Notes: generated by a model not told the origin, from the sequence alone. 64,000 bases of DNA from Acuticoccus yangtzensis (GCF_001927245.1 NZ_MJUX01000001.1:1302001-1366000); one strand, 5' to 3'. Counted from the stretch's first letter, positions 28,419 through 36,910 are shown. A program made the numbers and translations.

Positions 28419-28852
28419 GGCCGTGTCCTTACTCTGCGCGGGCGTATCACACTGCCGCCGCGTGATGGCGCGGGCCATCTTGCGTCCCCGGCGGTGCGCG
28501 GCCGCCGTGCCGCCTGCCCTGCCGCCGCTCCGATGCCGCCCAATGCCAAGGCGCCATGACAGGGTTGTGACGCCGACCCTGCGCCCGAATGCGGTGCCGG
28601 TCCACCGGGCGGTGCGCAAAAGGAGGCGCGTGGGCGTCGGCCGGACCGCAGACCGAGCCTGACCGCGGTGCGGCGGGCGGCAACCCTGTGGACGGCAACC
28701 CTGTGGACGGCAACCCTGTGGACGGCAACCCTGTGGACGGCAACCCTGTGGACGGCACCGCGGCAATGAACGGCGCAGGCGCGGAGACAAGGAAGCATTA
28801 ACCAAGTGCGTTCACGACTTGGTCAGATCATGGGCGCCGAAGGGATCGGGAG
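28419..28852. other. Gene-free gap between phnK and a divergent lipoprotein gene
   Basis: The 434 bases contain no gene I can support; open frames on both strands come from the high GC and a 15-bp tandem repeat. It must hold the promoter for phnKL and probably one for the lipoprotein, but no PHO box or clear hexamers were found. Confidence 0.5.
28679..28753. repeat. Five perfect copies of a 15-bp tandem repeat
   Basis: The unit GGCAACCCTGTGGAC is repeated five times without a mismatch and is followed by a partial copy. Perfect identity implies recent expansion. Being a multiple of three it creates repetitive open frames on both strands, but none has a credible start. Confidence 0.95.
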
Positions 28853-29251
28853 ATGTCGAGACTGGCCATGCCTCTGGCTCTGGCGGCCGCGCTGTCGCTG
28901 TCGGGATGCATCTCGGGCGATTGGAGCGGGCTCGGCCTCTTCGCGGAGGCGGACAGTGAAACCTGCCGGTCGGACGGTTGGGTCGACGTGTGCCAGGACG
29001 GCGGGGCGATCCGCGTCACCGACAACAGCCCCGGCGCGCGCCAGCTCAGCGAGGCGGAGCTGGCGGACCGGGCCTATGACCTCATCGACGTCGCCCAGCT
29101 TCCTGTCGGCGGATCGCAGTCGGGACCGGCCGGCGCGGGATTTTCGCTCGGCCGGACGGATCTCAGCGCTTGCAGCGTCGGCAGCGGGATCGCCGAGGGG
29201 AACACCGCCATTTTGACGTGCCGCCTGACGATGGTGGTCACCCTCGACTGA
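28853..29251 (+). CDS. Small lipoprotein of unknown function
   Basis: The 132-residue protein has a lipoprotein signal (MPLALAAALSLSGC) with lipobox LSGC at Cys19, so it is probably lipid-anchored. The mature part has further cysteines (ETCRSDGWVDVCQDG, DLSACSVG, ILTCRL) that could form disulfides. I recognise no family. The ATG follows GGGAG. It lies on the opposite strand inside the broken phn locus, and its end is close to the convergent small secreted protein. Confidence 0.7.
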   Translation: MSRLAMPLALAAALSLSGCISGDWSGLGLFAEADSETCRSDGWVDVCQDGGAIRVTDNSPGARQLSEAELADRAYDLIDVAQLPVGGSQSGPAGAGFSLGRTDLSACSVGSGIAEGNTAILTCRLTMVVTLD

Positions 29252-29289
29252 GGGCGACCACCACCGCGTCATGCGGGTTCGGCGAGCGA

Positions 29290-29598
29290 TCAGCAGCCGG
29301 TCGGGGCGAGGCTGACGTAGTCTTCCTTGATGCGCTTGCGGGTCTCGATATAGAGCGGCGCGTTGCGGCCGACGACGTAGCGGTTACCATCGACGGAAAT
29401 GGTCTTCTGGGCGCCGCGCAGCTTGATGCCCTTCGGATAGACTTTGTAATGGGCCGGGTAATAGGTGCCGACGTAGCACTTTTGTGCACCGCGGTCGTCC
29501 CGCTCGACGACATAAGAGTCCGTCGGGTCCCCTGCCAGCGCGGGCAGAGCGAAAGCCGACATGGCGGCGCTAATGGCAGCAATACAGATCAGTTTCAT
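29290..29598 (-). CDS. Small secreted protein of unknown function
   Basis: The 102-residue protein has a signal peptide (MKLICIAAISAAMSAFALPA, cleavage near ALAGD) and a mature part of about 80 residues with two cysteines (QKCYVGTYYP and the final Cys) that could pair, rich in Tyr, Lys and Arg. I recognise no family. The ATG at 29598 has GGGAG in front. The upstream 170 bases are unusually A+T-rich for this window and should carry its promoter. It separates phnJ from phnK. Confidence 0.65.
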   Translation of the reverse strand: MKLICIAAISAAMSAFALPALAGDPTDSYVVERDDRGAQKCYVGTYYPAHYKVYPKGIKLRGAQKTISVDGNRYVVGRNAPLYIETRKRIKEDYVSLAPTGC

Positions 29599-29773
29599 AA
29601 AAATCTCCCACAAGCCAAGGTCCATCAGGGGCACCCCGTGCCTGTGGATACAAGTAAAAATTGGGTTGCGCTGTCAATACTTCGTTTACCGATTTGTGCG
29701 TGCCGGCGCATTGCCATAAGTCTTAACGTGCGCCGTTAACCATTTTTTCGCCCGCCGATCGGCCGAGTTGAAC

Positions 29774-30619
29774 TTAAACGTTCGGCGCCTCCGCGGCGCG
29801 TCTCTGCGTGCAGAAATCCGTATCCGAGCAGGTGAACATGCGCCCACCCGCGTCGTCGGTCACGATCTCGTCAAGGTAGACGCCGGTCGCCCCGCACAGC
29901 GCGCAGGGTGCATCGAACGCCTGCACCGCGAAGGGATGGTCCTCGAAGTCGAGGCTCACGACCTCGGTGAAGGGCGGCACCGCGTAGATGCGCTTCTCAC
30001 GTCCGGCGCCGAAGAGCTGCAGCGCGGGCGAACGGTGCATCTTCGGATTGTCGAACTTCGGCGTCGGCGAAGGGTCCATGATGTACCGCCCCTCCACCTT
30101 CACCGGGTAGGCGTAGGTGGTGGCGATGTGGCCGTGGCGGGCGATGTCCTCGTAAAGCTTCACGTGCATCAGGCCGTATTCTTCCAGCGCGTGCATCACC
30201 CGCGTCTCCGTCTCGCGCGGCTCCAGGAAGCGCAAGGGCTCGGGGATCGGCACCTGGAAGACGAGGATCTGCCCGGCCGAGAGCGGCGTCTCGGGGATGC
30301 GGTGGCGGGTCTGGATGATCGTCGCGTCCCTGGTCGCCGTCGTCACCGCCACGTTGGCGACGCGGGCGAAGAAGGCGCGGATGGACACCGCATTGGTGGT
30401 GTCGTCGGACCCCTGGTCGATCACCTTCAGCGTATCGTCGGGGCCGATGATGGAGGCGGTGACCTGCACGCCGCCGGTGCCCCAGCCATAGGGCATCGGC
30501 ATTTCGCGGCTGGCGAAGGGGACCTGGTAGCCGGGGATCGCCACGGCCTTCAAAATCGCCCGGCGGATCATGCGTTTGGTCGCCTCGTCGAGATAGGCGA
30601 AGTTGTAGGTGAGCGTCAC
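29774..30619 (-). CDS. phnJ: Carbon-phosphorus lyase catalytic subunit PhnJ
   Basis: This radical SAM enzyme breaks the C-P bond, releasing methane or another alkane from ribose-1-phosphonate-5-phosphate. The 281-residue protein has the unusual SAM-cluster motif CX2CX21C at C239, C242 and C264, with a further Cys at C270 equivalent to the catalytic thiyl Cys of E. coli. The start GTG at 30619 overlaps the phnI stop (GTGA); the frame stays open upstream but the conserved N-terminus MTLTYNFAYLDEATKRMIRR begins here. It is the last gene of phnGHIJ. Confidence 0.96.
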   Translation of the reverse strand: MTLTYNFAYLDEATKRMIRRAILKAVAIPGYQVPFASREMPMPYGWGTGGVQVTASIIGPDDTLKVIDQGSDDTTNAVSIRAFFARVANVAVTTATRDATIIQTRHRIPETPLSAGQILVFQVPIPEPLRFLEPRETETRVMHALEEYGLMHVKLYEDIARHGHIATTYAYPVKVEGRYIMDPSPTPKFDNPKMHRSPALQLFGAGREKRIYAVPPFTEVVSLDFEDHPFAVQAFDAPCALCGATGVYLDEIVTDDAGGRMFTCSDTDFCTQRRAAEAPNV

Positions 30620-31716
30620 TCCGCCGCCTCCTGCGCGTCCGTTTCGCCGGGCGCGGCGCCGGCGGCGGCCTCGGCGCGGAGGCGCCGCACCAGCGCCGCC
30701 TCGGCCTGGAAGTCCACGTAGTGGGGCAGCTTCAGGTGCTCCACGAAGCCGGTCGCCTGCACATTGTCGCTGTGGGCGATGACGAATTCTTCGTCCTGCG
30801 CCGGCGCCACGCGGTCCTCGCCGAGTTCGCCCGCCCTCAGCGCGCGGTCCACCAGCGCCATCGCCATCGCCTTCCTCTCCACCCGGCCGAAAACGAGGCC
30901 GTAGCCGCGCGTGAATTGCGGCGGCTCCTCGGCGGACCCGTGGAACTGGTTCACCATCTGGCATTCGGTCAGCGTCATGGTGCCGAGCGTGACGGGGAAG
31001 CCGAGTTCCGGCACGTCGAGCTCCAGCTCCACCGCGCCGGTGCGGATCTCGCCCACGAAGGGGTGGTTGCGCCCGTACCCGCGCTGCGTGGAATAGGCGA
31101 GGCCGAGAAGCCATCCCTCGTCGCCGCGCGCCAACGCCTGCAGCCGCACGTCACGCGGCAGCGGCGAGACGAGCGGCTCGCGCGTGAGGTCGCCCGGCTC
31201 GGCGTCGCGCGCGGCGGGGTCCGCGGCGTCCGGCTCGACAAGGCCCTCGTGGCCCAGAACGTCGGTCACGCGCGGGGCGGGGCCGAGCGGGTCCGCGGTG
31301 GCGGGCGGCTCAGCACCAAGGTCCGGCTCGATCAGGCGGTGCGTATAGTCGAAAGTCGGCCCCAGCACCTGGCCGCCGGGAAGGTCCTTGAAGGTCGCGG
31401 AAATGCGCCGCTCGATCGCCATCGCCGCGGTGTCCACGGGGCGCGAGGCGCCGAGCCGCGGCAAGGTGGTGCGGAAGGCGCGCACGAGGAAGATCGCCTC
31501 GATGAGGTCGCCGCGCGCCTGGCGGATGGCGATGGCGGCCAGCTCCGGGTCATAGAGCGAGCCCTCGGCCATCACCCGGTCCACGGCGAGCGTGAGCTGG
31601 CCGGCGATCTGCTCGGCGGTGAGTTCGGGAACGGCGGGATCGCCGCGGCGGTCCTTGGCGAGCAGGCGGTGGGCGTTGGCGATCGCCGCGGCGCCGCCCT
31701 TCACTGCGACGTACAC
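30616..31716 (-). CDS. phnI: C-P lyase core subunit PhnI
   Basis: This nucleosidase subunit displaces the base of a purine ribonucleotide with phosphonate, in the PhnGHI complex. The 366-residue protein begins MYVAVKGGAAAIANAHRLLA and carries the conserved GLVFGRVERKAMAMALVDRA and EFVIAHSDNVQATGF segments. The start is a GTG at 31716, overlapping phnH by 16 bases. Tight overlaps on both sides show one operon with coupled translation. Confidence 0.95.
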   Translation of the reverse strand: MYVAVKGGAAAIANAHRLLAKDRRGDPAVPELTAEQIAGQLTLAVDRVMAEGSLYDPELAAIAIRQARGDLIEAIFLVRAFRTTLPRLGASRPVDTAAMAIERRISATFKDLPGGQVLGPTFDYTHRLIEPDLGAEPPATADPLGPAPRVTDVLGHEGLVEPDAADPAARDAEPGDLTREPLVSPLPRDVRLQALARGDEGWLLGLAYSTQRGYGRNHPFVGEIRTGAVELELDVPELGFPVTLGTMTLTECQMVNQFHGSAEEPPQFTRGYGLVFGRVERKAMAMALVDRALRAGELGEDRVAPAQDEEFVIAHSDNVQATGFVEHLKLPHYVDFQAEAALVRRLRAEAAAGAAPGETDAQEAAE

Positions 31717-32297
31717 GTGACCTCCGTGGTGCGCGGCAGCCCGACGACGCCGGCGCCCGCTTCGTCGATGAGGATGAAATCCAGACCGCGCGGGAACAGC
31801 GCCCGGTTGGCGGCGAGGCGGGCGAGCACCGCGTCGGACAGGTCGGCGTCGAGGGTGCGGGCGCCGTCGATGCCGGGGCCGGCGAGGCGCAGCGTGCGGC
31901 CTGAAAGGCGCACCGGGGCGATGAGCGTGGCGGAGCGGTCCGGGTAGACGTCGTCGCCAACGCTGAGCCCATTCGGCAGCGCGTTCAGACCGGTGACGGC
32001 GGCGAAGCGCGCGGCGGCCGGGTCGGCGGTGACGGGGGCGCCGGTGTGGAAGGTGAGCCAGGGCGCGGCCGCCGCGAAGGCGGGGGCGAGATAGACCGGC
32101 GTCTCCTGGTCGGCGAGCGTGAGGAGCACGGCGCCCGCCCCGGCAGAAAGCGGCGCGGGCGGCCCGGCGGCCGGCAGAGCGTGGACGGTCCCGGGCTCGG
32201 CGAGCGCGGACAGGACGGCGCGAAAAGCGGCCTGCGCGTCGAACACGGGGTGCGCGAAGGCGCCCTCAAGGGCGGTGGTGAGATCGGAGTTGTCCAT
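31701..32297 (-). CDS. phnH: C-P lyase core subunit PhnH
   Basis: This 198-residue structural subunit of the PhnGHIJ core has a fold related to PLP-dependent transferases but no cofactor site. It starts MDNSDLTTALEGAFAHPVFD, with the family pattern of a FR.vl.AlaePG motif (FRAVLSALAEPGTVHAL). Its ATG overlaps the phnG stop by one base. The length is typical. Confidence 0.93.
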   Translation of the reverse strand: MDNSDLTTALEGAFAHPVFDAQAAFRAVLSALAEPGTVHALPAAGPPAPLSAGAGAVLLTLADQETPVYLAPAFAAAAPWLTFHTGAPVTADPAAARFAAVTGLNALPNGLSVGDDVYPDRSATLIAPVRLSGRTLRLAGPGIDGARTLDADLSDAVLARLAANRALFPRGLDFILIDEAGAGVVGLPRTTEVTCTSQ

Positions 32298-32797
32298 CAG
32301 TCCTCGCCCCGCACCATGGTGAAGAAATCGACCCGCGTGGCGGCGACCTCGGCGGCGCGGGCGGCCTCGCGCGCGGTGCGGGCGGCGTCCATCGCGCGGG
32401 CGGCGGCCGCGATCGTTTCCGCGTGCGCCGCGGTCTGGGCCAGCGCGTCGAGGAGGGCGATGGCTTTGGCGCGCGTCTCGTCCCGGCCCATGACGTGGCC
32501 GAAGCCGACTTCGCCGCTGGCAAGCTTCACGGTGCAGCGCGCCACGGTGGCTTCGCCCGCATTGAACGGCGCGCCGCCGCCGCCGATGCGTCCGCGCACC
32601 ATGACGAGGCCGACCTCCGGCCCGCGCACGACGGTGTAGTCCGGCGCGGGGTCGATGGCGCCGAGCGTCGCCAGCACCTCGTCCGCCTCGGCGAGGGCGA
32701 GGGTGCGCAGGAGGGCCTGGCGGGATGCGATGGCGGGGTCCGGCGCCGGGGCGGGATCGGGCGCGGTGGCGGCGGGGTCGGGGGCGGGTCGGGTCAT
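32297..32797 (-). CDS. phnG: C-P lyase core subunit PhnG
   Basis: This 166-residue subunit of the PhnGHI nucleosidase complex contains YTVVRGPEVGLVMVRGRIGG and the GEVGFGHVMGRDETRAKAIALLDAL segment conserved in PhnG. The first 22 or so residues are a Pro/Asp/Ala-rich leader not seen in E. coli PhnG, but no later start codon exists before the conserved SRQALLRTLALA. GAGG precedes the ATG at 32797. It is the first gene of the operon; no phnF or phnCDE genes lie upstream in this window. Confidence 0.92.
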   Translation of the reverse strand: MTRPAPDPAATAPDPAPAPDPAIASRQALLRTLALAEADEVLATLGAIDPAPDYTVVRGPEVGLVMVRGRIGGGGAPFNAGEATVARCTVKLASGEVGFGHVMGRDETRAKAIALLDALAQTAAHAETIAAAARAMDAARTAREAARAAEVAATRVDFFTMVRGED

Positions 32798-32819
32798 GTC
32801 GCCTCGCTAGGCAGGCTTC

Positions 32820-32837
32820 GTGACAGCCTTATGACCG
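32820..32837 (-). promoter_or_regulatory. Candidate PHO box upstream of phnGHIJ
   Basis: On the minus strand the site reads CGGTCAT-AAGG-CTGTCAC: two 7-base direct repeats with a 4-base spacer, each matching 6 of 7 bases of CTGTCAT. It fits the PhoB consensus. It lies only 22 bases before the phnG ATG, so a standard PhoB promoter would start transcription almost at the ATG; this is odd given the visible ribosome site. Confidence 0.55.
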
Positions 32838-32965
32838 CGGGAGCGATGGCCCGGCAAGCGGGTGGCTTCTCCGCCCGCGTCTTGAGGCCGAGCGAGGGGC
32901 TCGTCCGCCCGCGTCTTCGCGGCAGCGGTGCGGCCTGCCCGCTCGCATCGCCCCTTCGCGCAACG

Positions 32966-32994
32966 AAAAAGGGCGCGGGGAAGACCCCGCGCCC
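32966..32994 (-). terminator. Intrinsic terminator for the Bax-inhibitor gene
   Basis: GGGCGCGGGG and CCCCGCGCCC form a perfect 10-bp stem with an AAGA loop. On the minus strand it is followed by five T (complement at 32966-32970). It lies 29 bases beyond the gene at 33023. Confidence 0.88.
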
Positions 32995-33022
32995 TTCGTC
33001 CAGCCCGGAAGGCCGGGTCCGA

Positions 33023-33805
33023 TTACTGGCGGTTGCCGAGCAGCGACAGCAGGAACTGGAACATCATGATGAAGTCCAGGTAGAGCTGCAGCGCGCCGAT
33101 GACGGCCTTGCGGCCCGCCGTGGCCGAGTCGTCGCCCACATAGTAGCTTTCCTTGATCTTCTGCGTATCGAACGCGGTCAGGCCGGCAAACACCAGCACG
33201 CCGATGATCGAGATCGCGAACTGCAGCGCGGAGGACTGCAGGAAGATGTTCACCAGCATCGCGATGAAGATGCCGATCACACCCATGATCAGGAACGAGC
33301 CCATCCCGGACAGGTCCTTCTTGGTGGTGTAGCCGTAGAGGCTGAGACCACCGAAGGCGACCGCCGTGATGAAGAACACGCGCACGATGCTCTCGGACGT
33401 GTAGACGAGGAAGATCGTCGACAGCGAGGCGCCGACCAGCGCGGCATAGAGGAAGAAGAGCGCGCGGGCCTTCGCCGGCTCCATCTTGTGGACGCCGAAG
33501 GAGAGCCAGAAGACGACGCCGAGCGGGGCGAGCGCCAGCACCCACTTCAGCGGGGTCGTGTAGAGGGTGACGCCGAACTGCGTCAGATAGATGCCGTTGC
33601 CGACCTGCGCGACGGCGCCTTCGCCGCCCTGCGTGGTCGCCAAGGCGAAGACGGCGAGCGCCGCCACACCCGTGAGGGCGAGCCCGATGGCCATGTAGTT
33701 GTAGACCTGCAGCATGTAGCTGCGCAGGCCCTGGTCGATGGATGCATCGTACCGCGCGGCTCCAGTGGCCGGCCGTGTGGTCGTGTTCTGATTCCAGGTC
33801 GCCAT
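33023..33805 (-). CDS. Bax inhibitor-1/YccA-family membrane protein
   Basis: This 260-residue integral membrane protein has seven hydrophobic segments. LRSYMLQVYNYMAIGLALTG at the first helix and the C-terminal GLTAFDTQKIKESYYVGDD with paired Asp residues are the BI-1 signature; relatives act as pH-sensitive Ca2+ leak channels or FtsH modulators. The ATG at 33805 begins MATWNQNTTTRPATGAAR and matches the family; the open frame upstream is not coding. It has its own terminator. Confidence 0.92.
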   Translation of the reverse strand: MATWNQNTTTRPATGAARYDASIDQGLRSYMLQVYNYMAIGLALTGVAALAVFALATTQGGEGAVAQVGNGIYLTQFGVTLYTTPLKWVLALAPLGVVFWLSFGVHKMEPAKARALFFLYAALVGASLSTIFLVYTSESIVRVFFITAVAFGGLSLYGYTTKKDLSGMGSFLIMGVIGIFIAMLVNIFLQSSALQFAISIIGVLVFAGLTAFDTQKIKESYYVGDDSATAGRKAVIGALQLYLDFIMMFQFLLSLLGNRQ

Positions 33806-34017
33806 TGAAATCCCTATGACAGTCCTAAGGAGCCGGGGCGGGCGGCCGCGAACGGACGCCTCCCAGGTCGGTAAGATATGGCAACCGGGCAACCGCGCCG
33901 CAAGAACTTCGCGCATGGGTGCGGCTTCGGATCGTCGTCTTTTGCCGCCGCGCTCGGGCGCCAATTGACGCAGCCGGCGCGCAAGGCCCGGCTCCGCGCC
34001 GCCGCCCGCAGCCTCGC

Positions 34018-34536
34018 CTACTCGCGCTCGAAGGTGATTTCGGCCGTCGTCACCAGCGTTTTGCCGTCGGACATCGTGTCCACGGTGACGATGCTGAATT
34101 CCTTGTCGTTTGCGGGGGCGATCGTCATGGTCGCGATGTCGTCGCCATGGATCGTCTTCGGAAACGTCATGGTCAGGACGATGCGCCCGTCTTCCTGCGG
34201 CCCGCCGTCGAGCTCGGCCGGCCCCGCATTGGAGCCGATATAGGTGCCCTTCAGCCGCTCGCCCTGGCGCACCATGTCGGCGCCGATGGCCCGCTTCAGC
34301 ACCATCATCGCCCGGCATTCGCCATCGAAACCGATCTGGTCGCCGGACTGCGCGCCCTCGATCTCGCAGGTGACGTTCATCTTGCGCGACTTGTCATCCT
34401 TCTGAACGAAGCCTTTGCCGCTCCACTTGCCGGTAATATCGAAAATCGAGGTTTCCTCGGCGGCGGCCTGACGGACCGGCACAGCGAGATTAAACCCGGC
34501 CACCATCAAGGCCGTGACGAGTGTGAACTTCAGCAT
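34018..34536 (-). CDS. Conserved secreted protein of unknown function
   Basis: The 172-residue protein has a signal peptide (TLVTALMVAGFNLAV, cleavage near RQAAAEE). The mature part begins with ITGKWSGKGFVQKDDKSRKM, looks all-beta and lipocalin-like, and has two cysteines (VTCEIEG and GECRAMM) likely to form a disulfide. It resembles a periplasmic protein conserved in alphaproteobacteria; no function is assigned. It stands alone. Confidence 0.72.
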   Translation of the reverse strand: MLKFTLVTALMVAGFNLAVPVRQAAAEETSIFDITGKWSGKGFVQKDDKSRKMNVTCEIEGAQSGDQIGFDGECRAMMVLKRAIGADMVRQGERLKGTYIGSNAGPAELDGGPQEDGRIVLTMTFPKTIHGDDIATMTIAPANDKEFSIVTVDTMSDGKTLVTTAEITFERE

Positions 34537-34941
34537 CCCATCTCCTTCAACCGCTTTGATTGCGCCGCATCATAATAGATGCGTCATGGATACCAACGGA
34601 GCTTCGCATAATCCGTTCGCGGTGCGATGGCGAGTCACAGGTCGGCGAGGCGCTTGTCAGAGTTCGGCATCACTGGTAGCTCCAGGGCCGCAGCGTTCCG
34701 TGGAGGAACTGGAAGCGATCGCGGTGCGGCCGACCCAACTCGGGGGCCAAGTCCGCGGCTGTGTCTGACGGGTCCGGCCCCTCGGCCGCCCCCGCCATCC
34801 CGGTGCGCGCGTCGTGAATGGAGACTCTATGCGCACCCCGACCGCCGCCATGCCCGTCCCCCTGCGCCCCGCGGTGAGCGCGGCTGTGCGCCCGAAGGCG
34901 AACGAAGGCGACGCGGTCTCGATCCGAGCGGGTGCGGCACG
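34537..34941. other. Gene-free leader region upstream of the cobalamin operon
   Basis: The 405 bases hold no gene. I searched for the conserved parts of a cobalamin riboswitch (the B12 box and a GCCACTG-type core) and found neither. The ATG-rich stretch near 34561-34625 is less GC-rich and is the likeliest promoter area. Confidence 0.5.
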
Positions 34942-36798
34942 ATGAGCGGTAAAATCGGTGTCATGGTCTGCGGCCACGGCTCGCGGTCCAAGAGCGCGGT
35001 CGCCGAATTCGCCACCGCCGCCGAGGCGCTGAAGACGCGGTTCCCGGACTGGCCGGTCGAATACGGGTATCTGGAATTCGCCAACCCCGTCATCCGCGAC
35101 GGTCTCGATGCCCTGCGCGCGAAGGGCGTGGACCACATCCTCGCCGTGCCGGGCATGCTGTTCGCGGCGATGCACGCCAAGAACGACATTCCGAGCGTCC
35201 TCAACACCTACGCCGCCAAGCACGGCATCCGCATCGACTATGGCCGCGAGCTGGGCGTGGACGCTCGGATGCTGCGCGCCGCGGGCGAGCGGGTGCGCGC
35301 CGCGCTGGAGGAGCTCGACGCTGCCCACGGCCCCGCCCCGGCGAGCGAGACCTGCCTCGTCGTCGTCGGCCGCGGCGCGTCGGACCCCGACGCCAACGGC
35401 AACGTCGCCAAGGTGGCGCGGCTTCTGTGGGAAGGCTTCGGCTTCGGCTGGTGCGAGACGGCCTATTCGGGCGTGACCTTCCCGCTCGTCGAGCCGTGCC
35501 TGGAGAAGGTGGCGAAGCTCGGCTTCAAGCGCGTCGTCGTGTTCCCCTACTTCCTGTTCTCGGGGATCCTGATCGACCGCATCTACGGTTTCGCCGACAC
35601 GGTGGCCGCGCGCCATCCGGACATCGCCTTCGCCAAGGCGTCCTATCTCGGCAGCCACCCGGCGGTGATCGACACGTTCGCCGAGCGCGTGACCGAGCTT
35701 CTGGACGGCCCGGCGGCGATGAATTGCGGGCTATGCAAATACCGCATCCAGGTGCTGGGCTTCGAGGACGAGGTGGGTGCGCCGCAGGAGAGCCACCACC
35801 ACCACGTCGAGGGCATGGGCGCATCGGCTCCCGGCTCGGCGGTCGAGACCTGCCGCCTGTGCCACACCTTCTGCACAGGCGCCTGCCGCCTGCTCGCCGG
35901 CCCCGGCGACCACCGCCATCATGGGGATGGGCACGATCATGGACATGCGCACCACGATCATGGCCATTCTCATGCGCACGACCATGCGCATCACGATCAC
36001 GCCCACGAGCACACGCATGGTCATGGGCACACCCATGACCATGACCATGGCCACGCACAAGCAGAAGGGCACGGGCACGATCATGGCCACGGGCACGGCC
36101 ACCATCACCCGCGCTATCCGCACGAGAACCACCCGCTCGGCCCCAAGAGCGTGGTGACGGGCGGCCTCTACACCTACGAACGCGATCCCGACGCGATCTA
36201 CGCCCAGTCCTTCGCCATCATCCGTGCCGAGGCCGACCTCGCCCGCTTCGGCGACGCGGCGCCGCTCGCCGAGCGCATCGCCCACGCCGCGGGCGACACC
36301 GGCGTTTTGGCCGACCTCGTCGTCCACGGCCCGGTGATCGCCGCCGCCAAGGCCGCGCTCGCCGCGGGCCGCCCCGTCATCGTCGACACCGAGATGACGC
36401 GCCACGCCATCGCCGCGCGCTACGTCCCGCGCGAGCAGGTGCGCTGCCACATCCTCGACGCCGAGACGCCGGCCGAGGCGGAGGCCGCCGCGACCACCCG
36501 CTCGGCGATCGCCATCCGCCGCGCGGCGGACGCGCTCACCGGGTCCGTCGTCGTCATCGGCAACGCGCCCACCGCACTGTTCGAGCTGCTGGAGCTGATC
36601 CGCGGCGGCGCCCGCCCCGCCGCCATTTTCGGCTTCCCCGTCGGCTTCGTCGGCGCGGTGGAATCGAAGGCGGCGCTGGTGGCGATGGCCCCGGCCCCCT
36701 TCGCGACGGTACGCGGGCGGCGCGGCGGATCGGCCATCGCCGGGGCCGCGCTCAACGCCGCAGCCGCCGCCACCGCCGACACGCGCATCAGCGCCTGA
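34942..36798 (+). CDS. CbiX sirohydrochlorin cobaltochelatase fused to CobH/CbiC precorrin-8X methylmutase
   Basis: The 618-residue fusion serves two distant steps of corrin synthesis. Residues 1-255 form the long CbiX chelatase, with VMVCGHGSRSKSAVAEF holding a catalytic His and a second half (VVGRGASDPDANGNVAKVAR). MNCGLC at 260-265 is the MXCXXC Fe-S motif of CbiX, and C304, C307, C311 and C315 form a further cysteine cluster. Residues 324-397 are a His-rich linker (HDHGHAHHDHGHSH type) likely to hold cobalt. From about 405 the CobH/CbiC domain moves a methyl group from C11 to C12; its catalytic His is in VVHGPVIAAAK. The ATG at 34942 directly precedes the conserved start. First gene of the cob operon. 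Confidence 0.92.
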   Translation: MSGKIGVMVCGHGSRSKSAVAEFATAAEALKTRFPDWPVEYGYLEFANPVIRDGLDALRAKGVDHILAVPGMLFAAMHAKNDIPSVLNTYAAKHGIRIDYGRELGVDARMLRAAGERVRAALEELDAAHGPAPASETCLVVVGRGASDPDANGNVAKVARLLWEGFGFGWCETAYSGVTFPLVEPCLEKVAKLGFKRVVVFPYFLFSGILIDRIYGFADTVAARHPDIAFAKASYLGSHPAVIDTFAERVTELLDGPAAMNCGLCKYRIQVLGFEDEVGAPQESHHHHVEGMGASAPGSAVETCRLCHTFCTGACRLLAGPGDHRHHGDGHDHGHAHHDHGHSHAHDHAHHDHAHEHTHGHGHTHDHDHGHAQAEGHGHDHGHGHGHHHPRYPHENHPLGPKSVVTGGLYTYERDPDAIYAQSFAIIRAEADLARFGDAAPLAERIAHAAGDTGVLADLVVHGPVIAAAKAALAAGRPVIVDTEMTRHAIAARYVPREQVRCHILDAETPAEAEAAATTRSAIAIRRAADALTGSVVVIGNAPTALFELLELIRGGARPAAIFGFPVGFVGAVESKAALVAMAPAPFATVRGRRGGSAIAGAALNAAAAATADTRISA

Positions 36799-36910
36799 TG
36801 CGCCGCTCCGGGACCCGCCGCCCGGTGGGTCCCGCCCGCCGCGCCTTCATTCGCACGCCGGCCTGGTCCGCCTGTCGTCCCGCCACCCGCCGCGCTGCAG
36901 GCGGCACACC

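Noticed and set aside
28679-28753. A CRISPR array
   Set aside because: The 15-bp units are directly adjacent with no spacers, so it is a minisatellite.
28589-28801. A small plus-strand gene encoding Gly-Asn-Pro-Val-Asp repeats
   Set aside because: The frame exists only because of the 15-bp repeat, and has no ribosome site or conserved part.
27486-28805. A 439-residue PhnK starting near 28805
   Set aside because: The added N-terminus would run through the 15-bp repeat as a low-complexity Cys/Arg/Pro chain; the ATG at 28418 with AAGGA is better.
34537-34941. A cobalamin riboswitch before the cob operon
   Set aside because: Expected from the downstream genes, but neither the B12 box nor the conserved core could be found by eye.
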